A DNA stretch of 35,822 nucleotides from an uncultured Oscillospiraceae bacterium (GTDB lineage Bacteria > Bacillota > Clostridia > Oscillospirales > Acutalibacteraceae): assembly GCA_900546735.1 (NCBI GenBank), contig URDW01000002.1, forward strand, positions 1 to 35,822, read 5' to 3'. The stretch's first letter is position 1, and every line of letters begins with the position of its first letter. The position numbers and the translations under genes are program-made. The notes under the pieces were generated by a model. The model made no database searches. It was not told where the DNA came from and saw only the letters and a program-made list of their open reading frames with translations. Positions 14,741-24,469 of the stretch are shown here, piece after piece.

Positions 14741-16522
14741 TTGGACGGTTTTGAAAACTACTGTAAAAACTGCTTTTGTGAGCTGACCGAGGGTTCGGTC
14801 TGCCCGAACTGCAAGTTTGACAACGACACCGAAAACCCCGGCGAATTTCTGCCGCTTGGCCACGCGCTTGCCGGGCGCTATGTGGTTGGGCGCATGCTCA
14901 CGCGCGAGAGCGACGGCGCCGTTTATTCGGCCTATGACAAAATATTGAAAGCGCGCATCACGATCAAAGAATACATGCCCGAAAACCTGTCGAACCGGCT
15001 GGAGGGCAATGCCGAAATACATGTGCGCGAACGGTTTAAGGACGATTTTGACAAATACAAAAAAGCGTTTTGCGACCTTTGGCAGACTTTGGAAAAAATG
15101 CGCAGTTTAAGCGCCATTTTGCCGGTTTACGACGTGTTTGAAGAAAACGGCACAGCCTACGCCGTGTGCGAATACATTGAAAACGTGCCGCTGCGCGAAT
15201 ACCTGCTGCACCAGGCCGGCAACCGCACCGACTGGGAGCACGCGCGCATCATGTTTATGCCGGTGCTCACCACGATCGAAAACCTGCATGCGCGCGGCCT
15301 GATCCACGGCGCCATCTGCCCCGACAACCTGCTGCTTTGCCGCGACGGCAAAGTGCGCCTGACCGGGTTCGTGGTGGCCGACACCAACCGACAGGGCACG
15401 CCGCTTGCCTTTAACGAAAAACCGGGCTACACGGCCATTGAACAGTACGAAAACGCCTATAAGATCGGCCCGCACACCGACATTTACGCTTTCACGGCCT
15501 GTATTTACCGCGCACTGGTCGGCAACAACCCGCCGGACGCCGTATCGCGCCAGAGCAACGACAAGCTGATGATCCCAAACGCCGTGGCGGAAAAGATGCC
15601 GATCTATGTGATCAAAGCGCTCGGCAGCGGCCTGCAGATACGCCCGGAACGGCGCACCAAAACGGCCGAAGAGCTGCGCGAACGCCTGGACGCAAGCCCG
15701 GCGGTCGCCGCCAGAGCCTCCGGCGCCGCGCGTGCCCAGGCACATTCTGACACAGCCGAAGTGCCCCAGGTGCAGCCGGCCGAACCGGCGCTGCCCAAAG
15801 CAGAGGCCGAAGAAGCGCCGCCCAAGAAAAAGCAAATCAATACAAAAGCCGTGATCATCACCTGCGTTGTAGTGATCGTTTTGGCTGTGGCGGCAGTGGC
15901 CGGTGTGCTGATCGCCCGCCAGATCGCCGCAAACAACGATCCGACCACCCCCGTGTCTGCAGAATCGTACCAGGTGCCCGACTTCTCCACCCCCGGCTAC
16001 ACGCGGGACGAGATCCAGCAAAACGCCACCTGGAACAACCAGTTCAACCTGAGCTACACCGAAGAGTACAATTCCGACGTGGAAGAGGGCATTGTTTTTG
16101 CCCAGAGCGTTGCGGCCGGCCAAACCGTTGACAAAGGCACCCAAATCGTGCTTTCGGTCAGCAAGGGCACGCACATGGAAACGCTGCCCGACGTGGGCGG
16201 CATGCGCGAAGAAGACGCACGCTCCACACTGACGAAACTGGGCTTTACCGTGACCGTGGTACAGGTTACCAACGACGGCACGCATACCGAGGGCACGGTC
16301 AAAAACAGCTACGGCATGTCGCCGGCCGCCGGCACACAGTACGAGGTCGGCAGCGAAGTCATTATTCAGGTGTACGGCGAGGCGACGACGGCGCCCTCTA
16401 CGACTGAATCGACCACCGAGTCCACGACCGCAGACCCGACCGAAGGCCAGATCGTGACCGAGGGTTCCGGCAACGATACGCAGGAAAATACAAACGGCAG
16501 CATATTTGACCTTTTTAACTAA
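14741..16522 (+). CDS. Zinc-ribbon / protein-kinase-like (probable pseudokinase) / PASTA membrane protein
   Basis: The start is TTG 14741, because GGAG ends eight bases upstream; an earlier GTG at 14732 overlaps that SD. The 593-residue protein has a Cys4 ribbon (CKNC 8-11, CPNC 21-24), a kinase-like domain about 45-320, one membrane helix 369-392 and two PASTA-like repeats about 409-475 and 480-545, then a Thr/Ser-rich tail. PASTA domains in PknB-type kinases bind muropeptides outside the cell. K76 (ITIKEY) is kept, but the HRD motif reads H-G-A (189-191) and DFG reads T-G-F (208-210), so both catalytic aspartates are missing. It is therefore more likely a peptidoglycan-sensing scaffold than an active kinase. 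It is monocistronic. Confidence 0.85.
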   Translation: MDGFENYCKNCFCELTEGSVCPNCKFDNDTENPGEFLPLGHALAGRYVVGRMLTRESDGAVYSAYDKILKARITIKEYMPENLSNRLEGNAEIHVRERFKDDFDKYKKAFCDLWQTLEKMRSLSAILPVYDVFEENGTAYAVCEYIENVPLREYLLHQAGNRTDWEHARIMFMPVLTTIENLHARGLIHGAICPDNLLLCRDGKVRLTGFVVADTNRQGTPLAFNEKPGYTAIEQYENAYKIGPHTDIYAFTACIYRALVGNNPPDAVSRQSNDKLMIPNAVAEKMPIYVIKALGSGLQIRPERRTKTAEELRERLDASPAVAARASGAARAQAHSDTAEVPQVQPAEPALPKAEAEEAPPKKKQINTKAVIITCVVVIVLAVAAVAGVLIARQIAANNDPTTPVSAESYQVPDFSTPGYTRDEIQQNATWNNQFNLSYTEEYNSDVEEGIVFAQSVAAGQTVDKGTQIVLSVSKGTHMETLPDVGGMREEDARSTLTKLGFTVTVVQVTNDGTHTEGTVKNSYGMSPAAGTQYEVGSEVIIQVYGEATTAPSTTESTTESTTADPTEGQIVTEGSGNDTQENTNGSIFDLFN

Positions 16523-16532
16523 GGCAACATAT

Positions 16533-16572
16533 AAAAAGACCCGCTGTTTTTGAACAGCGGGGTCTTTTTATT
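16533..16572. terminator. Bidirectional Rho-independent terminator
   Basis: AAAAAGACCCGCTGTT (16533-16548) pairs with AACAGCGGGGTCTTTTT (16553-16569) with one bulged base, flanked by A- and T-runs. It ends the pseudokinase gene (plus) and the GDPD-family gene (minus, stop at 16601). Confidence 0.85.
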
Positions 16573-16600
16573 TTGCAGATATAAACGGCATGACGCGCCT

Positions 16601-17434
16601 TTACGCATCCCAGGTGTTGATGATTTCACGCAGGCGGTCCGGGTGTTTGGTGGTGATGTTGTCCGGGCTGCAGACCAGGATGCGCTTCATTGTTTTTTGC
16701 GAATCCACCGTCCAAACCGAAAGCTTGTAGCCGTTGTCGTGCAGCAAATTGGAAAGCGTGGCGCAGGCGTACTTATAGTTGCAGTTGATGCCGACCGCGC
16801 CGCTTTCCTGCATGACGGCCAGCAGCTTCTGCTGGTAATCGGAGAAGAAAATCTTGACACGGCTGGGCGAATAGTTCAGGTAATAGTCGATGCCGGGGCA
16901 GTCGGCGCGCACGTTGTCCACGTCGCCCGTGCCGATGCCGGTCAGAAACACGCGGTCTTCCAGGCCGTACCGGTAGACCATGGTGTGCAGTGCAGAAAGC
17001 GTGCGCACCTCTTTGACGTCCACATTGATCTGCACCTTTTTGTCGAGCAGGTAGTCAAAAGCCTCTTCAAGCGTGACACAGCTTGCCTCGCTGACAACAA
17101 TGTCGTGGCTGAGCACCAGCGTGCCGTCAAAGCTTTGGCGCAGGTCAAACTCCACAATGTCTACGCCGCTTTGCACAGCGGCCTGCAGGCTTTCCATGGA
17201 ATTTTCCGGCGTGTCCAAACAGCCAGAATGCGCTGTGACCGTAAATCCGTCCACAAACTTCAGCGTCCTTTCCGCATATGTTTTATTCACGGCGTAATCG
17301 GCCACAACGATCACGATGCAGACCGATAAGATAAACGTGATGACCTGGTAGGAAAAATGCGCGGCCCATTCGCGCGTCATGTTGCGCTTACAAAAGCGCT
17401 TGAAAGTCTGCCACCTGGATACTTTGCGCTGCAT
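16601..17434 (-). CDS. Membrane-anchored glycerophosphodiester phosphodiesterase-family protein
   Basis: The 277-residue protein starts at ATG 17434 (GGGGTGA upstream); a TTG at 17461 is less likely. A basic N terminus is followed by one hydrophobic helix near residues 32-50 (VITFILSVCIVIVVADYAV) and a GDPD TIM-barrel. Motifs are TAHSGCLDTPENSMESL near 69-85, IVEFDLRQSFDGTLVLSHD near 98-116 and INVDVKEV near 145. GDPDs cleave glycerophosphodiesters to glycerol-3-phosphate and an alcohol. Here the usual H-R-G reads H-S-G and the usual E in the [I/L]NIE[I/L]K strand reads D, so activity or substrate may differ. It lies 66 bases downstream of guaB, behind a terminator. Confidence 0.8.
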   Translation of the reverse strand: MQRKVSRWQTFKRFCKRNMTREWAAHFSYQVITFILSVCIVIVVADYAVNKTYAERTLKFVDGFTVTAHSGCLDTPENSMESLQAAVQSGVDIVEFDLRQSFDGTLVLSHDIVVSEASCVTLEEAFDYLLDKKVQINVDVKEVRTLSALHTMVYRYGLEDRVFLTGIGTGDVDNVRADCPGIDYYLNYSPSRVKIFFSDYQQKLLAVMQESGAVGINCNYKYACATLSNLLHDNGYKLSVWTVDSQKTMKRILVCSPDNITTKHPDRLREIINTWDA

Positions 17435-17450
17435 GCGTTCACCCCAATGC

Positions 17451-17484
17451 AGAAAATTCAAGGAGCCCCGAAAAGCCCCTTGAA
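17451..17484 (-). terminator. Rho-independent terminator of guaB
   Basis: On the minus strand TTCAAGGGGC pairs with the GGGCTCCTTGAA side (plus arms 17457-17463 and 17478-17484), followed by TTTTC. It lies 17 bases past the guaB stop. Confidence 0.7.
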
Positions 17485-17500
17485 TGAAATGTATGCAAAA

Positions 17501-19047
<1,547 letters not shown>

Positions 19048-19051
<4 letters not shown>

Positions 19052-19572
19052 GCCTTTTTTTCAGTGCGGGCGCTTTGCACAATAGCCTCGGCCGTTTGGC
19101 TGGTGGTGTTGCCGTCGCAGACGATGACGTCGTCGGCCCAGCGTTCATAAAGCACGCGGCGCTCGTCATACATGTCGGCAAGCGTGCTGCCGTTTTTGAG
19201 CACAACGCCGCGCACCGACAGATTGTCGATGCGGCTGCACATCGTTTCAAAGCCGATTTGCAAATAAATGACCTTGCCGAGCGTTTTCAGGTGGCGCATG
19301 GCCTTTTCGCTGTAGACCACGCTGCCGCCCGTGGCGATGACTGTGCCGAAAATGTCGAGCGACAAAATGGCCTGCTCCTCCGCCGCCTCAAAATAGTCGC
19401 AGCCTTTGGTGTTGATGATGTCCTGCAGGCGCATGCCCTCGCGGTTTTGCAGCAGCAGGTCCGTATCGTAAAAGTTTTTCAAAAGGTATTTTGCGGCCAG
19501 CACGCCGCAGGTCGACTTGCCGCAGCCGGGCATGCCGATCAGAATAATGTTTGATGCGTGGTTCTCGTTCAA
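19048..19572 (-). CDS. aroK: Shikimate kinase
   Basis: AroK phosphorylates shikimate with ATP in the aromatic amino-acid pathway. The 174-residue P-loop protein has IILIGMPGCGKST (residues 9-21), the shikimate-binding Asp region FYDTDLLLQ near 34-42, VIATGGSVVYSEKAM near 78-92 in place of the usual GGG loop, and the lid RGVVLKNGSTLADMYDERRVLYE near 121-143. The start is TTG 19572 with AGGAG seven bases upstream, overlapping the nth stop by four bases (TTGA). No other aro genes are near, so it is a scattered pathway member at the end of a packed minus-strand operon. Confidence 0.85.
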
Positions 19573-20204
19573 GCTTTCACTCCTGTTCGTTTACAGATCT
19601 CATAAAGCGCACAGCCGCCGCACGCCGGCTTTCTGGCCCGGCAGGTGTCGCGCCCGAACAGCACGATGCGGTGGCAGAAGTCGCTGCCCTCTTTCGGGTC
19701 AATGATTTTTTTCATCTCCAGCTCGATCTTCTTTGGGTCTTTCGACGCGGTCAGGCCGAGGCGGTTTGAAATGCGGATAAAATGCGTGTCCACCACGATA
19801 GCTTCCTTGCCGTACACGTCGCCCACGATCAGATTGGCCGTTTTGCGCCCGACGCCGGGCAGCGTAATGAGCTCTTCGATGGTGTCGGGCACGCGGCCGC
19901 CGAAATCATCGCGGATCTTTTGGGCCATTTCCACAATAGACTTGGCTTTGGCCTTGTAAAAGCCGCAGGAGTGGATCAGCTCCTCTACATCGGCGAGTTC
20001 GGCATTGCAGTAATCGTCGAGCGTTTTGTACTTGGCAAACAGCGCCGGAGTGACCAGGTTGACACGCGCGTCGGTGCACTGTGCCGACAGGCGCACGGCC
20101 ACAAGCAGTTCAAAGGCGTTCTTTGCCGTCAGGGAGCAGATGGCGTCCGGGTACACCTGCTTCAGAATCTCTACGGCCTTGGCGGCCCGCTCTTTTTTCG
20201 TCAT
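19569..20204 (-). CDS. nth: Endonuclease III (DNA glycosylase/AP lyase)
   Basis: Nth removes oxidised pyrimidines in base-excision repair and cuts the abasic site. The 211-residue protein has the helix-hairpin-helix LPGVGRKTANLIVG with catalytic K121, the catalytic Asp D139 in VVDTHFIRISNRLG, and the 4Fe-4S loop C188-X6-C195-X2-C198-X5-C204. Length and motifs are textbook. Its ATG overlaps the aldo/keto reductase stop by four bases (ATGA) and its stop overlaps the aroK start. Confidence 0.96.
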   Translation of the reverse strand: MTKKERAAKAVEILKQVYPDAICSLTAKNAFELLVAVRLSAQCTDARVNLVTPALFAKYKTLDDYCNAELADVEELIHSCGFYKAKAKSIVEMAQKIRDDFGGRVPDTIEELITLPGVGRKTANLIVGDVYGKEAIVVDTHFIRISNRLGLTASKDPKKIELEMKKIIDPKEGSDFCHRIVLFGRDTCRARKPACGGCALYEICKRTGVKA

Positions 20205-21109
20205 GGCACCAGGTTGCCGAACGCGCGGTAAATTTCATACCACTGCGCACGGCTGAGCTCCACACGGTCGGCTTCGGCCATTTCACGGATGCGCTCGGCC
20301 CGGACAGAACCGAGGATCACCTGCATCCCTGCGCTGTGGCGTTCGATCCACGCAACCGCCACGGCGGCTTTTGTAACGCCGAACTGCGCCGCAAAATGTT
20401 CCAGGCAGGTGTTGGCCTGCTCGTAGGCAGGGTTGTCCAAAAACGTGCCGGGCCGGCCGTGCCCTGCGCGCAGCGGCCCCCAGGCCTGAATGACAATGTC
20501 GTGCAGGCGGCAGTAATCCAGCACGCCGCCGTCTTTGCCGAGCGCACCGGCAGATTCCATGTTGGCGCAGATGCCGCAGTCCACCATGCCGGTGTGCGCC
20601 GGACCGAACTGCAGCTGGTTGGCCACGATGGGAAAAGAGGTGTATTTTTTCAGATATTCGATTTGCAGCGGCGTAAAATTGGACACGCCGAACGCGCGCA
20701 CCATGCCGCGTTTGTGCAGCGTGTCAAAAACTTCGGCCACCTCTTCGCCCTCCATCAGCGTGTCGGGGCGGTGCAGGCACAGCACGTCCAGGTAGTCGGT
20801 GCCGATGCGGCGCAGGCTGCCCTCGACCGACTGCAAAAGATGGTCGCGTGAAAAATCGTAATAACCGGGGCGGATGCCGCACTTGGACTGCACCGCCACT
20901 TTGTCGCGCCCGATCTCGCGCAGGGCGCGGCCAAAACAGCGCTCCGACTCGCCGGCGCAATAGATGTCGGCGTTGTCAAACATGCGTATGCCGCAGTCGT
21001 ACGCCGTATGTACCGCCCGCAGGGCGTCTTGTTCCTCTGCTTTGCCAAGCTTCATGCAGCCGTAAACCAGCTGCGTGGTCTGAAGCGTGCCAAGTTTAAC
21101 TGTTTTCAT
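20201..21109 (-). CDS. Aldo/keto reductase
   Basis: The 302-residue NAD(P)H-dependent TIM-barrel oxidoreductase has the AKR catalytic tetrad D45, Y50, K76 and H113 (FDNADIY, VQSKCG, CLHRPD), plus FGVSNFTPLQI near 148 and the cofactor-binding end MQVILGSVRAERI near 266. It resembles the YdhF-type branch; the substrate is unknown. ATG 21109 has AAAGGA nine bases upstream and lies within the end of rarA (14-base overlap). It is part of the queH-rarA-AKR-nth-aroK chain. Confidence 0.88.
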   Translation of the reverse strand: MKTVKLGTLQTTQLVYGCMKLGKAEEQDALRAVHTAYDCGIRMFDNADIYCAGESERCFGRALREIGRDKVAVQSKCGIRPGYYDFSRDHLLQSVEGSLRRIGTDYLDVLCLHRPDTLMEGEEVAEVFDTLHKRGMVRAFGVSNFTPLQIEYLKKYTSFPIVANQLQFGPAHTGMVDCGICANMESAGALGKDGGVLDYCRLHDIVIQAWGPLRAGHGRPGTFLDNPAYEQANTCLEHFAAQFGVTKAAVAVAWIERHSAGMQVILGSVRAERIREMAEADRVELSRAQWYEIYRAFGNLVP

Positions 21110-22373
21110 TTTTCTTTTTTCCTTTTATATTTTGCAGGCGCTGCCAAAAAGCCGCCTCATTTTTATTGTCGCCGGGCGTATAATACGTTTTACCGGCCAG
21201 GTCGGGCGGCATGTACTGCTGCTCGACCCAATGGTTGGGATAGTCGTGGGGATACTTGTAAAACTGGCCTTTCTGCGCCACGTCGTCGCCGTCCAGATGC
21301 ACATTTTGCAGCGCGCGCGGAAACTGTTTGCCGCGCCCGGCCTTGGCGTCAGCCATCGCGGCGTTGACGGCGTTGTAAGCGGCGTTGGATTTGGGGCTCA
21401 TGGCCACCAGCACCACCGCGTCGGCCAGCGGAATGCGTGCCTCGGGCAGGCCGAGCATCATTGCGGCATCCACAGCCGCCTTGACGATCGGGATGATCTG
21501 CGGGTAGGCAAGCCCCACATCTTCGCAGGCGCAGACCATTAAGCGGCGGCAGGCCGTGATCAGATCGCCGCCGGCGAGCAGCTTGGCCAGGTAAAAGACG
21601 GCCGCGTCCGGGTCGGAACCGCGCATGGACTTCTGAAAGGCCGACATCGTGTCATAAGCCACGTCGCCCAGCTTGTCGAACGACGCACCGCCGGCTGCCG
21701 TCATCTCCTGCGCCAGTTCCAGCGTGACGCGCCCGGCAGACGCTGCTGTGCAGTTTTCAGCCGTGATCAGCGCGCGGCGCACATCGCCGCCGCTGTGCCT
21801 GGCGATATAGGCGCCGGCGCCGTCCTCTACCGTGATCTCAGCTCCGCTTTCTGCGCGCAGGAAATCAAAACCGCGCATGACGGCCTTTTCAATATCCTGC
21901 CAGTCGACCGGCCTGAACTCAAACACCGTGCAGCGCGACAAAACAGCGTTATAAATGTAAAAATAAGGGTTCTCGGTCGTAGAGGCGATCAGCGTGATCT
22001 TGCCGTTTTCTATGTACTCCAGCAGGCTCTGCTGCTGGCGTTTGTTGAAATACTGGATCTCGTCCAGATAAAGCAGCACGCCGTTTGGCGCGGCAAACGT
22101 ATCGAGCTCGGCCACGATCTCTTTAATATCCGCCGTAGAGGCATTTGTGCCGTTTAAACGGCGCAGCGCGCGGTTGGTGCGCCGGGCAATGATGGACGCG
22201 ACCGTTGTTTTGCCAACGCCCGACGGGCCGTAAAAGATCAGGTTCGGGATGTTGCCCGATTCGATCAAGTTGTAAAGCGGCTTGCCGGGCGAAAGGATGT
22301 GCTGCTGCCCGACAACATCTTCCAGGCTTTGCGGACGCATACGGTCCGGCAAGGGACTAAACACCGGCCTCAC
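21096..22373 (-). CDS. rarA: Replication-associated recombination protein A (AAA+ ATPase)
   Basis: RarA/MgsA is a clamp-loader-related ATPase acting at stalled replication forks. The 425-residue protein has PLPDRMRPQSLEDVVGQQH at the N terminus, Walker A YGPSGVGKTTVAS near 48-60, Walker B LLYLDEIQYFNKRQQQ near 99-114, sensor ASTTENPYFY near 130 and the C-terminal tetramerisation domain. The reading begins at GTG 22373; a GTG at 22364 is also possible, and both keep the conserved PLPDRMRP. It overlaps queH by 17 bases. Confidence 0.94.
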   Translation of the reverse strand: MRPVFSPLPDRMRPQSLEDVVGQQHILSPGKPLYNLIESGNIPNLIFYGPSGVGKTTVASIIARRTNRALRRLNGTNASTADIKEIVAELDTFAAPNGVLLYLDEIQYFNKRQQQSLLEYIENGKITLIASTTENPYFYIYNAVLSRCTVFEFRPVDWQDIEKAVMRGFDFLRAESGAEITVEDGAGAYIARHSGGDVRRALITAENCTAASAGRVTLELAQEMTAAGGASFDKLGDVAYDTMSAFQKSMRGSDPDAAVFYLAKLLAGGDLITACRRLMVCACEDVGLAYPQIIPIVKAAVDAAMMLGLPEARIPLADAVVLVAMSPKSNAAYNAVNAAMADAKAGRGKQFPRALQNVHLDGDDVAQKGQFYKYPHDYPNHWVEQQYMPPDLAGKTYYTPGDNKNEAAFWQRLQNIKGKKKNENS

Positions 22374-22974
22374 CCCGCTTTGAAAAGATGCAGCCGCAGT
22401 AATTCTGGCGGTAAAGGCCGTACTCCTTAGACAGCGCCAGGCTGCGCTTGTACCCCTCGGCCTTTTTAAAATCAGACGGCAAAAACGGCACGCCCCATTT
22501 GCGGCCGGCTTCCGCGCCGATCGCGTTGAGCTTTTGCGCGTCCTTCAGCGGCGAAAGCGTCAGCGTGGTGCAAAAGCAGTCAAAGCCGTTTTCGTGCGCG
22601 ATGCGCGCCGTCTCTTCCAGGCGCTGGCGGTAGCACACCATGCAGCGGGCGCCGCCTTCCGGGCAGTCCTCCAGACCGTGCACGGCGTTAAAAAACGCTT
22701 CGGGAACGTATGCCCCTTCCAGAAATTTGACTTCCGGCGCAAATTCCTGCAAAAAGCGCTGCTCCTCCCGGCAGCGTTTTTGGTACTCCGCCGCCTCGGT
22801 AATGTTCGGGTTGTAATAAAACACAGTCAGATCAAAATACGCGCGCAACGCCTCTACACAGGCCGAAGAGCACGGCGCACAGCAGGCATGTAGCAAAAGA
22901 GAGGGTCGAAGGCCCTCTTTTTTGTTTTGCTCGATCTGCTGCATCATCTTTTTGTAATAATTGATCTTATTCAT
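22357..22974 (-). CDS. queH: Epoxyqueuosine reductase QueH
   Basis: QueH carries out the last step of queuosine tRNA modification, reducing epoxyqueuosine, and replaces the unrelated QueG in many anaerobes. The 205-residue protein (formerly DUF208) has LLLHACCAPCSSAC with C31, C32 and C35, then CPEGGARCMVC (C104, C111, C114) and the C-terminal YCGC (C193, C195), the metal and Fe-S ligands of the family. The ATG at 22974 has only a weak upstream AGAGAAG. It lies 21 bases after an M23 gene. Confidence 0.94.
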   Translation of the reverse strand: MNKINYYKKMMQQIEQNKKEGLRPSLLLHACCAPCSSACVEALRAYFDLTVFYYNPNITEAAEYQKRCREEQRFLQEFAPEVKFLEGAYVPEAFFNAVHGLEDCPEGGARCMVCYRQRLEETARIAHENGFDCFCTTLTLSPLKDAQKLNAIGAEAGRKWGVPFLPSDFKKAEGYKRSLALSKEYGLYRQNYCGCIFSKRGEAGV

Positions 22975-22995
22975 AGATGCAACTTCTCTTCATAT

Positions 22996-24441
22996 TCAGC
23001 TTAAATAGTAGGTGGGATTGACGCGCGAGCCGTTGATGCGCACTTCAAAATGGCAGTGCGGACCGGTGGAGTTGCCGGTGGAGCCGCTTCTGGCGATCGT
23101 TTCGCCCTTGGAGACGACGTCGCCCACTGAGACCAGAAGCGAGCTGTTGTGCGCATAAAGCGTGGCGACCGAGCGGCCGTTCGCATCCTTGCCGTGGTAA
23201 ATGATTATGTAATAGCCATAGCTGTCGGTCAGGCGCTTTACGTCGATGACCGTACCGGACTGCGCCGCAACGACCGTGGTGCCCGTTGCACAGGGGAAAT
23301 CGATGCCGCCGTGGTAAGAACCGTCGGAATAATTCGGGAACCCGGCCGAAACCTTTGTGTGGCCCGGCACCGGGTAAGTCATGTTCAAAACGGCGTTGGT
23401 GCCGCTGACGTTGTGGTAGCCGTTGTCACCGTCGCCGATCTCCACATCGTCATAATTATAGGTCGTGACTTCGCGGTCAAAGCCGTTGATGACGGCCTCA
23501 ATATCGGCCTGCACAGAGGCCTCGGCCTCCTCGTCGATATTGCGGTACTCCGTGTACATCTGTGTTTTAGAGGTGTACTCGTAAAGCAGCTGGTCGCTCA
23601 TGGCGCGTTCGTCGGCAAGCTGTGCTTTTTTCAGCGCCAGCGTGCTCTGGTTCGAGGTCAGCGAGTTCTGCGCGTTGCGCAAAACGGCCTGGTCGCTCGA
23701 GAGCTGGTCTTTTTTCTGCTGCAGCTCCGCCTCTTTTTGGGCAAGGCCGTCCTGCTTCAAAATCAGTTCGTCGGTCTGGTTCTCGATCTGCTGCATCAGG
23801 TCGGCATCGCTCGTTGCGACCTCAGACACCATTTCCAGGCGCGTCAAAAGCGTGGCAAGGTCACCGCTTGTAAACAGCAGCGACAAAATGGAAAAATCGC
23901 CGGAAATGTACATGGCGCGCGCACGCGCGCCGAACAGCTCATAAGTGGCGTTGAACTGTTCCTGCAGCTGGTCGATCTGCGCCTCGGCAGAAGACACCTC
24001 TTTTTCGACCTTTTCGATCTCTTTGGTATTTTCGTCTATACGGGTCTGGTATGTATCGATCTTCTCCTGCAGGGAGACGATCTCGTTTTCGTAAAGCGTC
24101 AGTTCCTCATTCAGGTAGCCGATGCGGTTGTCGATCAGGTCGATGTATTCCAGCGTGCCCTTGGATTCCTTTTCCGCCTCGGCGATCAGCTTATCCATTT
24201 CAGCAATATGCGTGCGGATGTCGGAAAGCTGCTCCTCAAACGGACGCGTGTCCTGCGTTGTTGTTTCGCCGGATGTCGTGCCCTGCGAAGCGGTGGTGCC
24301 TTCCCCCGCCGCGGTGGTGCTGTTATCCAGCGGCAGGTCGCCGGCCAGCGGATTGTCGGCCGCATAGGCGCTGATGCCTGCGGCCAGCAGGACCATGCAC
24401 ATCAAAACCGATATACACTTTACAAAACGTTTGTGCTGCAC
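22996..24441 (-). CDS. Coiled-coil M23 peptidase, EnvC/PcsB-like (paralogue C)
   Basis: This is a predicted secreted peptidoglycan hydrolase or hydrolase activator of 481 residues from GTG 24441 (GGGGA seven bases upstream). Residues 1-28 are a signal peptide (VLMCMVLLAAGISAYA). A Thr/Ser/Gly-rich linker about 35-70 is followed by a long Glu/Gln/Lys-rich coiled coil about 70-300. The C-terminal LytM domain has YHGGIDFPC and GPHCHFEVRI, giving the zinc ligands H-x3-D and H-x-H. These are intact, unlike catalytically dead EnvC. It is 28 bases downstream of paralogue B. Confidence 0.88.
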   Translation of the reverse strand: MQHKRFVKCISVLMCMVLLAAGISAYAADNPLAGDLPLDNSTTAAGEGTTASQGTTSGETTTQDTRPFEEQLSDIRTHIAEMDKLIAEAEKESKGTLEYIDLIDNRIGYLNEELTLYENEIVSLQEKIDTYQTRIDENTKEIEKVEKEVSSAEAQIDQLQEQFNATYELFGARARAMYISGDFSILSLLFTSGDLATLLTRLEMVSEVATSDADLMQQIENQTDELILKQDGLAQKEAELQQKKDQLSSDQAVLRNAQNSLTSNQSTLALKKAQLADERAMSDQLLYEYTSKTQMYTEYRNIDEEAEASVQADIEAVINGFDREVTTYNYDDVEIGDGDNGYHNVSGTNAVLNMTYPVPGHTKVSAGFPNYSDGSYHGGIDFPCATGTTVVAAQSGTVIDVKRLTDSYGYYIIIYHGKDANGRSVATLYAHNSSLLVSVGDVVSKGETIARSGSTGNSTGPHCHFEVRINGSRVNPTYYLS

Positions 24442-24469
24442 TTTCTATTCCCCGTTTGCTGATATTTTC

